Shown here in pieces: positions 9,040-16,597 of a stretch of DNA of 64,000 bases. The stretch lies in NCBI RefSeq assembly GCF_001922305.1, contig NZ_CP018839.1, positions 3,472,001 to 3,536,000 on the forward strand, in the 5' to 3' direction. The notes beneath the pieces were generated by a model. It was not told the origin of the DNA. It worked only from the letters and a program-made list of their open reading frames with translations, and searched no databases. This DNA comes from Thauera chlorobenzoica. GTDB lineage: Bacteria; Pseudomonadota; Gammaproteobacteria; Burkholderiales; Rhodocyclaceae. The position numbers were made by a program, and so were the translations under genes. Numbering within the stretch: position 1 is the stretch's first letter; every line of letters starts with the position of its first letter.

Positions 9040-9080
9040 AGATTACGCCGGGGCGGCCCCCCTCGATTGACTTAAATCAA
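9040..9080 (-). promoter_or_regulatory. Fnr-type box and -10 of the ccoNOQP promoter
   Basis: Read on the minus strand, TTGAT-TTAA-GTCAA covers 9080-9067 and TAATCT, a fair -10, covers 9045-9040, with 21 bases between them. The predicted start is near 9033, placing the box centre at about -40.5, the class II Fnr position. Control of cbb3 operons by FNR/ANR is well established. Confidence 0.8.
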
Positions 9081-9338
9081 CATTCTATTGCAGCGCGGCA
9101 TCGTTCGAAAGTATAAACTGGACGAAGTCCAAACAAATATGAAAATAATGCCTCTGAACTGCCCTGCACCGACCCGGACAAGACGCGACGAAGCCGCAGC
9201 CGGAAAGCTGCATGGAGTGCCAGACATGGCGGACTGGGCGGATAGGAAACGACGAAGAAAAGGAGCCAGAGCCGGCAAGGCGCTGGCGCACCGCGGGATC
9301 GGAGGATCGGGGCGATGGAGAAGGTCGGGGCTATAGAC

Positions 9339-9365
9339 AAAAAAAGGGTGCGTATGCACGCACCC
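9339..9365 (-). terminator. Rho-independent terminator in the ccoS-ccoN gap
   Basis: An 8-bp perfect stem, GGGTGCGT paired with ACGCACCC (9346-9353 and 9358-9365), has a 4-base loop and is followed on the minus strand by seven T (9345-9339). It can end the candidate small RNA and any read-through from ccoI-ccoS. Confidence 0.9.
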
Positions 9366-9435
9366 CCAACCCCAACAGAGAGACAAAACTGCAGGTATCG
9401 AACCGGCCGCCCCGGCCGGCCTCACCGATAACCAT
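9339..9435 (-). ncRNA. Candidate Fnr-dependent small RNA, about 97 nt
   Basis: The predicted start is an A at 9435, placed by the -10 CATACT at 9447-9442. The RNA would have three parts. A 5' hairpin pairs GGUUAUCG with CGAUACC (one bulge), and inside it GCCGGCC pairs with GGCCGGU. A linker of about 25 nt, rich in U and G and containing UGUCUCUCUG, follows. Last is an 8-bp terminator hairpin with seven U residues. This is the usual layout of an enterobacterial-style regulatory RNA. No convincing protein frame starts in it. A three-part leader of ccoN is the alternative, but the terminator and the separate ccoN promoter argue against that. Confidence 0.6.
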
Positions 9436-9441
9436 GGGGGC

Positions 9442-9482
9442 AGTATGCTCTCCCCCCTGAAAGGCGTGTTGACCTAGGTCAA
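9442..9482 (-). promoter_or_regulatory. Fnr-like box and -10 in front of the candidate small RNA
   Basis: TTGAC-CTAG-GTCAA covers 9469-9482 and is perfectly symmetrical. On the minus strand CATACT lies 21 bases further on, at 9447-9442, exactly the spacing seen at the ccoN promoter. No comparable -10 is present at that distance on the plus strand, so the box would drive only minus-strand transcription. Confidence 0.6.
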
Positions 9483-9500
9483 CACGCCTTTCAGGGGGGA
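9451..9500. repeat. 50-bp perfect palindrome centred on the Fnr-like core
   Basis: Bases 9451-9475 are the exact reverse complement of 9476-9500, with no loop and no mismatch; symmetry breaks at 9450/9501. The palindrome begins 20 bases after the ccoS stop codon. As RNA it would form a long hairpin at the 3' end of the ccoI-ccoS message; as DNA it contains the Fnr-like core. Confidence 0.95.
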
Positions 9501-9519
9501 TCTGCAACGCCTGAACGAC

Positions 9520-9729
9520 CTAGGCTCGTGGTTCTTCGTCCTTGCCGCGACCGGTGTTTTCTTCCGCCCGATGCCCGACGGGAGGGACATCCCTGTCATC
9601 GAGCAGGACGCGATAGGCCGGCCCCTCCAGGTCGTCGTACTGTCCGCTGCGCAGCGACCACCAGAACAGCACCCCGATGACGAACACAAGCACAACCGAG
9701 ATCGGGATCAACAGGTAAAGGCTTTCCAT
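9520..9729 (-). CDS. ccoS: cbb3 oxidase maturation protein CcoS
   Basis: The 69-residue protein starts MESLYLLIPISVVLVF, a single membrane helix, followed by FWWSLRSGQYDDLEGPAYR. This is the diagnostic CcoS pattern (GQFDDLEGPA in most members). CcoS is needed for insertion of haem b and CuB into cbb3 oxidase. It follows ccoI after 33 bases on the same strand and precedes the ccoN operon. The hydrophilic tail is a little longer than in the shortest homologues. Confidence 0.94.
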   Translation of the reverse strand: MESLYLLIPISVVLVFVIGVLFWWSLRSGQYDDLEGPAYRVLLDDRDVPPVGHRAEENTGRGKDEEPRA

Positions 9730-9762
9730 CCTCTTTCGATCCTCAATCCTGGCGCGGTTCGA

Positions 9763-12246
9763 TTAGCGGAACGGGCGCTGCAGGCGCAGCGCATTGAGCA
9801 CCACCAGCAAGGAGCTGGCCGCCATCCCCAGCCCCGCCATCCAGGGAGTGACCAGCCCGGCCATCGCCAGCGGCACAGACGTGAAATTGTAGGCAAAGGA
9901 CCACCACAGATTCTGGCGGATGATCCTCAACGTCTTGCGCGCCAGATCGATCCCCTGCCCCAGGCTGGCCAGATTTTCGTTGAGCAGCACGATGTCGGCC
10001 TGGTTGCGCGCCAGGTCGGTGCCACCGCCCATCGCGACCGAGACATGGGCCTGCGCCAGAACCGGCGCATCATTGACGCCATCGCCCACCATGGCCACCA
10101 CCACGCCGGGCTCACGCTGCAGGTGCACGATGCAGGCCTGCTTGTCCTGCGGGCTCATTCCGCCCCGGGCATCGGCAATGCCCAGCGTGTTCGCCACCGC
10201 CGCCACCACCGGCGGCGCATCGCCCGACAGCACGCTCATCCGGGCTTGTTCGCGGGCGAGACGCGAGACGAACGCGGCCGCTTCCGCACGCAGGCCATCG
10301 GCAAGCCGGAACAGTGCCTGCCAGCCGGCGGGCGACGCCAGCGCCACAACCGTCCCGCCGCGGGCAGCGAGCTCCGCGAGTTCGTCCGGCAGCGCCAGTC
10401 CGGCGCATGCAGCGACATGGTCGGGGCGCCCGATCCACCAGCGCGCCCCGTCCACCCAGCCCTCCACCCCTTTCCCGGTTTCGGCCTTGAGCCGGGCGAC
10501 CGGCGGCAGGATCAAGCCACCCGCCGCCTCGCGCAAGCCGGCCGCAACCGGATGCTCGGAGCCCTGCTCGATCGCCGCGGCAAGGGCACGCAATCCGGGC
10601 TCGTCGCGTTCGCCCAGCACCCGTACTTCCTCCAGCCGCATGCGCCCGAGGGTCAGCGTCCCGGTCTTGTCGAAAACGAAACGGTTGGCCTTGGCCAGGG
10701 TCTCGATCGCATGGCCGCGCGTCACCAACACCCCCATCCGCGCCAGCACATCGGTCGCCACCGTCAGCGCGGTCGGCGTCGCCAGCGACAATGCACAGGG
10801 ACACGCCACCACCAGCACCGAGACACTGACCCACAGCGCCCGCGCCGGATCGATGAGGTACCACGCGATAGCGGTCGCTCCGGCAAGCACCAGCAGGGTG
10901 ACGATGAAATAGCCCGCGACCCGCTCGGCCTGGGTCGCAATCCGCGGTCGCTCACCGGCGGCACGCTCCATCAGGCGGCGGATCGCCCCCAGCCGGGTGG
11001 CGTCGCCGACCTGTTCCACGCGCAGCAGCAGCGGCGAAGACACGTTGATGCTGCCGCCGGTCAGCGTATCGCCTACCCCCTTCGGCACCGGCATGCTCTC
11101 CCCAGTAAGGAGCGCCTCATTGACTTCGCTCCCACCCTCGACGACCACGCCGTCGGCAGGAACGGCCTCGCCCGGGCGTACGCGCACCACATCTCCGGCC
11201 ATCAGCTGCACCGTCGGCACCCGCTCACCGTCGGTGCTCGCAGGCCAGCCGCCGAGCCGCTCGGCGAAAGAGGGCAGCGCCTTGCCCAGTTCCTCCACGC
11301 CGCGCACCGCCTTCTGGCGCGCGAGCATCTCCAGGTAACGCCCGCCGAGGAGGAAGAACACGAACATCGTCACCGAGTCGTAATACACCTCGGGGCCATC
11401 GGTCAGCGTCGCCCACAGGCTGGCGAGAAAGGCGCTGCCCACGCCCAGCGCCACCGGCACATCCATGCCGAGCCGGCGCAGGCGCACGTCGCGCCAGGCG
11501 CGCTGAAAGAAGGGGGCAGCCGAATACAGCACCACCGGCAGGGTCAGCACCAGGCTCGCCCAGCGCAGCAGCAACTCGATGTCCGGGGTCAGCTCGCCCT
11601 CCCCCGCCACGTAGGCAGGAAAGGCATACATCATGACCTGCATCATGCCGAAGCCGGCAACGAACAGCCGCCACAGCATCGAGCGCCGCTCCCGGCCGGC
11701 GATCTGCTCGGAGCGTTCGGCGTCATAGGGGTAGGCGCGGTAACCGATCGCCCGGACCGCGGCGAGGATGTCGGACAGTTTTATCCGGCGCTCGTCCCAG
11801 CGCACGCGGGCGCGCCGGGTGGCGTAATTGATCTGGATCGCGGACACGCCCGGCAGGCGGGCGACGTGGTTTTCGTTGAGCCACACGCAGGCGGCGCAGG
11901 TAATGCCTTCGAGAATCAGCGCAGCTTCGCGCTCGTGCTCGCCCACCGGGCGCACGAAGCTTTTCTGGAAATCGGGGTGATCGAACAAGCCGAGTTCCTG
12001 CAACTCGGCCGGCATCGCTTCACGACGGCGCTCGGGCATGGCATCGCGGTGGCGGTAATAGTCGGTGAGCCCGTTGTCGACGATCGACTGGGCGACCGCT
12101 TCGCAACCGACACAGCACATCCGCCGCAGCGCACCATCGACGCGCACAAAGTGTTGCGTAGCGGATGGAACGGGCAGGCCGCAGTGGTAGCAGTCGCGGT
12201 CGTCGGCAGCGTCGGCTGCGGCCACAGGCAATTCGGCGGTGGTCAT
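9763..12246 (-). CDS. ccoI: Copper-translocating P1B-type ATPase of the CcoI/FixI type
   Basis: This 827-residue pump has an N-terminal cysteine-rich part (C19, C22, and CCVGC at 44-48) and a heavy-metal-associated domain with GITCAAC (114-120). It also has eight membrane helices, the ion channel motif CPC (in VVACPCALSLATPTA), the phosphorylation site DKTGTLT and the hinge MVGDGVNDAPVLA. The extended N-terminus and the neighbours ccoS and ccoN mark it as CcoI/FixI, which exports Cu(I) for assembly of the cbb3 CuB centre rather than for resistance. The zinc-finger-like CYHCGLPVP start is typical of CcoI. Confidence 0.93.
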   Translation of the reverse strand: MTTAELPVAAADAADDRDCYHCGLPVPSATQHFVRVDGALRRMCCVGCEAVAQSIVDNGLTDYYRHRDAMPERRREAMPAELQELGLFDHPDFQKSFVRPVGEHEREAALILEGITCAACVWLNENHVARLPGVSAIQINYATRRARVRWDERRIKLSDILAAVRAIGYRAYPYDAERSEQIAGRERRSMLWRLFVAGFGMMQVMMYAFPAYVAGEGELTPDIELLLRWASLVLTLPVVLYSAAPFFQRAWRDVRLRRLGMDVPVALGVGSAFLASLWATLTDGPEVYYDSVTMFVFFLLGGRYLEMLARQKAVRGVEELGKALPSFAERLGGWPASTDGERVPTVQLMAGDVVRVRPGEAVPADGVVVEGGSEVNEALLTGESMPVPKGVGDTLTGGSINVSSPLLLRVEQVGDATRLGAIRRLMERAAGERPRIATQAERVAGYFIVTLLVLAGATAIAWYLIDPARALWVSVSVLVVACPCALSLATPTALTVATDVLARMGVLVTRGHAIETLAKANRFVFDKTGTLTLGRMRLEEVRVLGERDEPGLRALAAAIEQGSEHPVAAGLREAAGGLILPPVARLKAETGKGVEGWVDGARWWIGRPDHVAACAGLALPDELAELAARGGTVVALASPAGWQALFRLADGLRAEAAAFVSRLAREQARMSVLSGDAPPVVAAVANTLGIADARGGMSPQDKQACIVHLQREPGVVVAMVGDGVNDAPVLAQAHVSVAMGGGTDLARNQADIVLLNENLASLGQGIDLARKTLRIIRQNLWWSFAYNFTSVPLAMAGLVTPWMAGLGMAASSLLVVLNALRLQRPFR

Positions 12247-12386
12247 TGGTACGAATGCAGCGCCGCTGTCGCAGCAAGCGCAGACAGCGGGAGCAGAGCC
12301 AAAACGGGATTTTCTTTTAGCACATCCGCCACGCCTTCGCTATTGCGCCGCAACATGAACCCGCTGGCATGCGGCACGAACACCGG

Positions 12387-12426
12387 AAGGAAAAAGGCCA
12401 ACCCCGAAGGGCTGGCCTTTTTCCTT
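12387..12426 (-). terminator. Terminator downstream of tRNA-Thr
   Basis: A 14-bp stem, AAGGAAAAAGGCCA at 12387-12400 with its complement at 12413-12426, has a GC-rich loop. Both arms end in A/T runs, so it can work in either direction. It lies 9 bases beyond the tRNA 3' end on the minus strand. Confidence 0.85.
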
Positions 12427-12434
12427 GTATCCGC

Positions 12435-12510
12435 TGGTGCCGGCAAGAGGAGTCGAACCCCCGACCTTCGCATTACGAATGCGCTGCTCTACCAACTGAG
12501 CTATGCCGGC
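12435..12510 (-). tRNA. tRNA-Thr (anticodon CGT)
   Basis: Read on the minus strand the 76 bases fold as a full cloverleaf: acceptor GCCGGCA paired with TGCCGGC, D-arm with AGTTGGTAGAGC, anticodon stem with loop TTCGTAA, T-arm GGGGGTTCGACTCCT region, and an encoded CCA end. The anticodon CGT reads ACG, threonine. Confidence 0.95.
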
Positions 12511-12522
12511 GAAGAGCGCGGA

Positions 12523-12551
12523 CTATACAACAGAGCACGCGATCGGTTCAA
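12523..12551 (-). promoter_or_regulatory. Sigma-70 promoter of tRNA-Thr
   Basis: On the minus strand TTGAAC (12551-12546) and TATAGT (12528-12523) are 17 bases apart. The -10 ends 12 bases before the tRNA 5' end, so the primary transcript would have a very short leader. Confidence 0.75.
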
Positions 12552-12902
12552 CCACTACGCAGCGCCACCTTGAAGCGCTCCGGCCCGGATCTGCGGTGCA
12601 ACACCCACAGCATGCGTCAAGCCCCCGCCCGGACGCTCGGCAGACACTGCCGCCCCCGGCTCGCCACCGGGTACGCCAGCCAGAAGTTCGGGTAAACCAC
12701 GACGAAGAAGTATTCAATTTTCTTTTCGAAGCATCTTCTGTTTTCTATGGGCCTCCATTACACTTCGTTCCCATTCGGGGCGGAGGAGACATGCCCAGAC
12801 CAGAACGCGGCGCCGCGGGTCGGTTTCGACCCGCGGCAGCACGCGCGATCTGCGGCTCCCGCCGGCACCTTGCCGAATCGATAGCCCTGCTCCGACCTAC
12901 CC
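12552..12902. other. Intergenic region upstream of the TauE/SafE gene
   Basis: About 350 bases without a recognisable gene. It contains an A/T-richer patch (12700-12770) that may hold a promoter for the rightward transporter gene, and a strong 10-bp hairpin (12812-12821 with 12828-12837). A GGAGGAGAC ribosome-like site precedes an ATG at 12791, but the frame it opens is the wrong one for the transporter and codes for an arginine/proline-rich sequence. I see no operator I can name. Confidence 0.5.
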
Positions 12903-13685
12903 ATGCCCGGCCTGGATCTCCTCGACATCGCCCTCATCGGCATCGCTGCCTTCGCCGCCGGTGCAGTCAACTCGGTCGCCGGCGGCGGCACCTTCTTCTC
13001 CTTTCCCGCACTGCTTGCGGTCGGCGTACCACCGGTCATCGCCAATGCGAGCAATTCGGTGGCACTGTGGCCGGGCAGCCTGGCCGGCGCCTGGGCCTTT
13101 CGCCGCGAGCTGAAGCGCTTCTCGAAAAGCCTGCCGATGCTCTCGGTGGTCGCCTTCTTCGGCGGGATCGCCGGCGGCCTGTTGCTGCTGGCGACCTCCA
13201 ACGCCGCTTTCGCCAAGCTGATCCCCTGGCTGCTGCTGGTCGCGACCGTGCTGTTCGCCTTCAGCGGGCAGATTTCGGCGCTGGTGAAGAAATGGAAACC
13301 GGCGCCGGACGGCGCGGACGAACGCCATATCGGCCCCGGCGGCTATGTGTTCCAGTTAGTGGTGTCGATCTACGGCGGTTTTTTCGGTGCCGGCATGGGT
13401 ATCCTGATGATCGCCGCGCTCGCGATTCAGGGATTCAAGGACGTGCACGAGATCAACGCCCTCAAGAACTGGCTGTCGGCGGTGATCTACAGCGTCGCCG
13501 TCGCCACCTTCGTACTCGCCGGCGCCGTGTCCTGGCCACACACCCTGGTAATGATCGCCACCGCCACGATCGGCGGCTACGGGGGCGCGGCGGTGGCGCG
13601 CAGGGTTCCTGCGCTGTGGCTGCGCCGGTTCATCATCGGCGTCGGCGGCCTGCTCACCCTGTACTACTTCGGTAAGACCCTCTGA
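12903..13685 (+). CDS. TauE/SafE family sulfite/anion exporter-like membrane protein
   Basis: The 260-residue protein has seven to eight membrane helices arranged as two similar halves. Each half begins with the TauE/SafE glycine pattern: AVNSVAGGGTFFSFPAL near the start and SIYGGFFGAGMGILMIA near residue 157. The family exports sulfite, sulfoacetate and other organic anions, but most members are untested. A TAG lies immediately upstream in frame, so the start at 12903 cannot be moved back. The ribosome site is weak. The LrgA-like gene starts 4 bases after its stop, so these genes may share a transcript. Confidence 0.88.
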   Translation: MPGLDLLDIALIGIAAFAAGAVNSVAGGGTFFSFPALLAVGVPPVIANASNSVALWPGSLAGAWAFRRELKRFSKSLPMLSVVAFFGGIAGGLLLLATSNAAFAKLIPWLLLVATVLFAFSGQISALVKKWKPAPDGADERHIGPGGYVFQLVVSIYGGFFGAGMGILMIAALAIQGFKDVHEINALKNWLSAVIYSVAVATFVLAGAVSWPHTLVMIATATIGGYGGAAVARRVPALWLRRFIIGVGGLLTLYYFGKTL

Positions 13686-13689
13686 ACCG

Positions 13690-14049
13690 ATGCTTGCCGC
13701 CCTGACCCTTCTCCTCGTCTTCCAGCTCGCCGGCGAAGTGCTCGCCCACAGCTTTGCCCTGCCGATCCCCGGCCCGGTGATCGGCATGGCCTTGCTGTTC
13801 ATCGCCCTGATGCTGCGCGGCGGCCCCGGTGAAAGTCTGCGCCAGACATCGGGCCAGTTGCTGCAACATCTGTCGCTGCTGTTCGTGCCGGCCGGCACCG
13901 GCATCGTCCTCTACGGCGAGCGCATCGCCGCTGAATGGCTGCCGCTGGTGGTGGCGATGGTGGCCAGCACCTTGCTGGCGATCATCGTCACCGCACTCCT
14001 CCTCCAGGCCCTCGCCCGCCGCCGCCGCGACCGCGAGGGCGCGCGATGA
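13690..14049 (+). CDS. CidA/LrgA family holin-like protein
   Basis: The 119-residue protein has four membrane helices and the family motif LPIPGPVIGMALLF near residues 24-37, followed by LLFVPAGTGI. CidA/LrgA proteins are holin-like and work with LrgB-type partners; roles in murein hydrolase control and in transport of small organic acids such as pyruvate have been proposed for the family. It overlaps the next gene (LrgB) by 4 bases as ATGA, which shows tight coupling. The basic tail RRRRDREGAR faces the cytosol. Confidence 0.9.
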   Translation: MLAALTLLLVFQLAGEVLAHSFALPIPGPVIGMALLFIALMLRGGPGESLRQTSGQLLQHLSLLFVPAGTGIVLYGERIAAEWLPLVVAMVASTLLAIIVTALLLQALARRRRDREGAR

Positions 14050-14780
14050 CGCCGCAGTTCGAGGAAATCTGGGTCTATCTGTCGGCCTCGCCCCTACTCG
14101 GGCTGACGATGACCCTGCTCGCCTACCAGGCGGCCTTCCAGATCTACCGCCGCCTGGGATTTCACCCGCTCGCCAATCCGGTGCTGATCGCGGTGGCGCT
14201 GCTCGCCAGCCTGCTGCTGCTCACCGGCACGCCCTACCAGAGCTATTTCGACGGCGCCCAGTTCGTGCACTTCCTTCTCGGTCCGGCCACCGTCGCCCTG
14301 GCCATTCCGCTGTATGCCCAATGGCCGAAGCTGAAGGCGCTGGCCGCCCCCCTGAGCCTCGCCCTGGTCGCCGGCTCACTGACTGCGGCACTGTCGGCCT
14401 GGGGCATCGGGGCGCTGCTCGGCGCCAGCCGCGAATCGCTGATGTCGCTCGCCCCCAAGAGCGTCACCACCCCGATCGCGATGGCGGTCGCCGAGCGCCT
14501 CGGCGGCCTGCCTTCGCTGACCGCGGTGCTGGTGATCAGCACCGGCATCCTCGGCGCGGTATGCGCGCGCAGCCTGTTCCTCTGGCTGCGCATCGACGAC
14601 CACGCCGTGCGCGGATTCGCGATCGGCATCGCCTCGCACGGCATCGGCACCGCGCGCGCCTTCCAGGTCAGCGAACAGGCGGGCGCCTTCGCCGCACTGG
14701 CGATGGGGCTGAACGGACTGCTTACCGCGCTGTCCTTGCCGTGGATCCTGCCGCTGGTCGAACGGCTGTTCGTGCGCTGA
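14046..14780 (+). CDS. LrgB/CidB family membrane protein
   Basis: This 244-residue protein has about eight membrane helices and the highly conserved LrgB segment SLAPKSVTTPIAMAVAERLGG (about residues 138-158), then RGFAIGIASHGIGTARA (about residues 194-210). It is the standard partner of LrgA/CidA. The start at 14046 overlaps the LrgA stop (ATGA). The earlier in-frame ATG at 13935 would lie deep inside the LrgA gene and is rejected. Function as holin antagonist or metabolite transporter cannot be decided from sequence. Confidence 0.92.
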   Translation: MTPQFEEIWVYLSASPLLGLTMTLLAYQAAFQIYRRLGFHPLANPVLIAVALLASLLLLTGTPYQSYFDGAQFVHFLLGPATVALAIPLYAQWPKLKALAAPLSLALVAGSLTAALSAWGIGALLGASRESLMSLAPKSVTTPIAMAVAERLGGLPSLTAVLVISTGILGAVCARSLFLWLRIDDHAVRGFAIGIASHGIGTARAFQVSEQAGAFAALAMGLNGLLTALSLPWILPLVERLFVR

Positions 14781-14854
14781 GCATCGACGTGGCAAGGCGC
14801 CGCCGCCGACCCGGCGGCCAATTGCCAATTGAATCCCTGTGACGAGGTTCCCGC

Positions 14855-16480
14855 GTGCCGAATGCCGTATTCCGCTGGATCGACCGCAACCTGCTCGAAC
14901 TCGGCCGCGAGATGCGGCTGTCCTTCCTGCCGCCGCTGATGGTGTATTGCGCGGCGGGCGTGTCCGGGCTCACCGGCATCGTCGGCACCTTCTTCGTCAA
15001 GGATTACCTCGGCCTGTCGGCAGCCTTCCTCGCCGCCCTCGGCTTCTGGGCCGGGATCCCATGGGCGCTGAAGATGCCGATCGGCCACCTGGTCGATCTG
15101 ATGTGGCGGCACAAGGCCGGGCTGGTGTATTTCGGCGCGATGCTGATCGCGGCGAGCCTGGCGATCATGATCGGTCTGATTGGCCATCCGGACGCGATGC
15201 GCACAGTGATGCCGGTGGAGGCCTGGTTCGTGCTGTCGGTGCTGCTGTCGCCGGTGGGCTATGTAATGCAGGACGCGGTGGCCGACGCGATGACGGTCGA
15301 GGCGGTGCCGCGCCTCGACCAGTACGGCCGGCCCATTCCCGCGGACACAGTGCGCCTGATGCACACCACGATGCAGATGCTCGGCCGCGTCGCCATCATC
15401 GGCGGCACGGTGCTGGTGTCACTCGCCAACGTCGTCATGTTCCAGGGCTCGGAGGGCCTTCCCGAAGCGGACAAGGTGGCGATCTACCTGCGCATCTACG
15501 AGCTGGCGCTGATCATTCCGCTGCTCTCGGTGAGCGGGGTGCTGCTCGGCGGCTTCCTCAAACGACGCGAGGCGGGGCGGCTGGCCGCACTCGGGCACAG
15601 CCGCGCCGAAATCGACCGCCTGCTCCACGAGCCGGAAGAAAAAACCGCGCCCAACGGGTGGATCCTCGGCGGCAGCGCGGTGTTCGTGGCGCTGACCGTC
15701 GGCATCGGCCTGTCCGGCATCGAATATGGCCAGGAAATCATCTTCGCAGCCTCGTTCACGATCATCGCCGTGATGATCGCCCGCCTGCTGCGCGAACTCT
15801 CGGCCGAAGCCGCGCGCACCCTGCTCGGCACCGTGATCATCATCTTCGCCTTCCGCACCCTGCCCGGCCCGGGCGCAGGGGCGAGCTGGTGGATGATCGA
15901 CGAACTCGGCTTCGACCAGAGCTTCCTGTCGCGCCTGGACCTGATCACCAGCACGCTGACGCTCGCCGGCCTGTTCCTGTTCCGCCGCTTCATGGCGGAA
16001 AAGTCGATCGCCAACATCGTGATCTTCCTGACCATCGCATCGACGCTGCTGTCGCTGCCGATCATCGGCATGTTCCACGGCCTGCACGAATGGACCGCCG
16101 CCCACACCGGAGGCACCGTCGATGCGCGTTTCATCGCCATCGCCAACACCGCGCTCGAGTCCCCGCTCGGCCAGGTGTCGATGGTGCCGATGCTGGCCTG
16201 GATTGCAAATTCCGCGCCACCGCACCTGAAGGCCACCTTCTTTGCGGTGATGGCCTCTTTCACCAACCTCGCCCTGTCGGCCTCGCAGCTCGGCACCAAA
16301 TATCTCAACCAGCTGTACACGATCGCGCGCGAGGTCCGCGACGCGGCGAGCGGCGTGATCACCACCCCGGCGGATTACACCGAGCTTGGCCCCCTGCTCG
16401 TCACCGTCACCCTGCTTGGCCTGCTGCTGCCACTGGCGGCGATCGGCCTGACCCGGCTCGCCGGCCTGCGCAGCGCGTGA
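14855..16480 (+). CDS. BT1/FBT-like major facilitator transporter
   Basis: The 541-residue protein has about 12 membrane helices. It carries FWAGIPWALKMPIGHLVD (about residues 64-81), which resembles the PW-x-x-K-x-x-x-G-x-x-D signature of the folate-biopterin (BT1) transporter branch of the major facilitators, and a late motif ATFFAVMASFTNLALSAS, which is also like BT1. The start is a GTG at 14855 with GACGAGG 8 bases upstream. A loop of charged residues near 240-265 separates the two halves. Substrate is unknown: folate-like compounds are possible, but free-living bacteria with such proteins are uncharacterised. Confidence is good for a facilitator and moderate for the BT1 branch. Confidence 0.7.
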   Translation: MPNAVFRWIDRNLLELGREMRLSFLPPLMVYCAAGVSGLTGIVGTFFVKDYLGLSAAFLAALGFWAGIPWALKMPIGHLVDLMWRHKAGLVYFGAMLIAASLAIMIGLIGHPDAMRTVMPVEAWFVLSVLLSPVGYVMQDAVADAMTVEAVPRLDQYGRPIPADTVRLMHTTMQMLGRVAIIGGTVLVSLANVVMFQGSEGLPEADKVAIYLRIYELALIIPLLSVSGVLLGGFLKRREAGRLAALGHSRAEIDRLLHEPEEKTAPNGWILGGSAVFVALTVGIGLSGIEYGQEIIFAASFTIIAVMIARLLRELSAEAARTLLGTVIIIFAFRTLPGPGAGASWWMIDELGFDQSFLSRLDLITSTLTLAGLFLFRRFMAEKSIANIVIFLTIASTLLSLPIIGMFHGLHEWTAAHTGGTVDARFIAIANTALESPLGQVSMVPMLAWIANSAPPHLKATFFAVMASFTNLALSASQLGTKYLNQLYTIAREVRDAASGVITTPADYTELGPLLVTVTLLGLLLPLAAIGLTRLAGLRSA

Positions 16481-16597
16481 GCACGCCCACTGGAATGGGG
16501 CCGGCACAAGGACACGGGCATCGAAAACGGGGATCCATTGCCTTCCGCCGTCGGCAGGCGGACACTTGAAGCCATTCAACCCGTAGGGAGGCGAACC

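Noticed and set aside
9077..9340. 87-codon minus-strand frame between the sRNA terminator and ccoN
   Set aside because: It has no ribosome site, begins at the terminator T-run and runs through the ccoN Fnr box.
12243..12473. A 76-codon minus-strand frame running from the tRNA into the ccoI start
   Set aside because: It would translate part of the tRNA and its terminator. No ribosome site or family feature supports it.
9571..12573. A 1000-codon open frame on the plus strand
   Set aside because: It lies opposite ccoS, ccoI and the tRNA, has no family features and is rich in Arg, His, Gln and Pro, as expected for the antisense of high-G+C genes.
12791..12902. ATG with a strong GGAGGAGAC site upstream of the TauE/SafE gene
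   Set aside because: The frame differs from the transporter frame and its product is an Arg/Pro-rich shadow; I cannot support a leader peptide.
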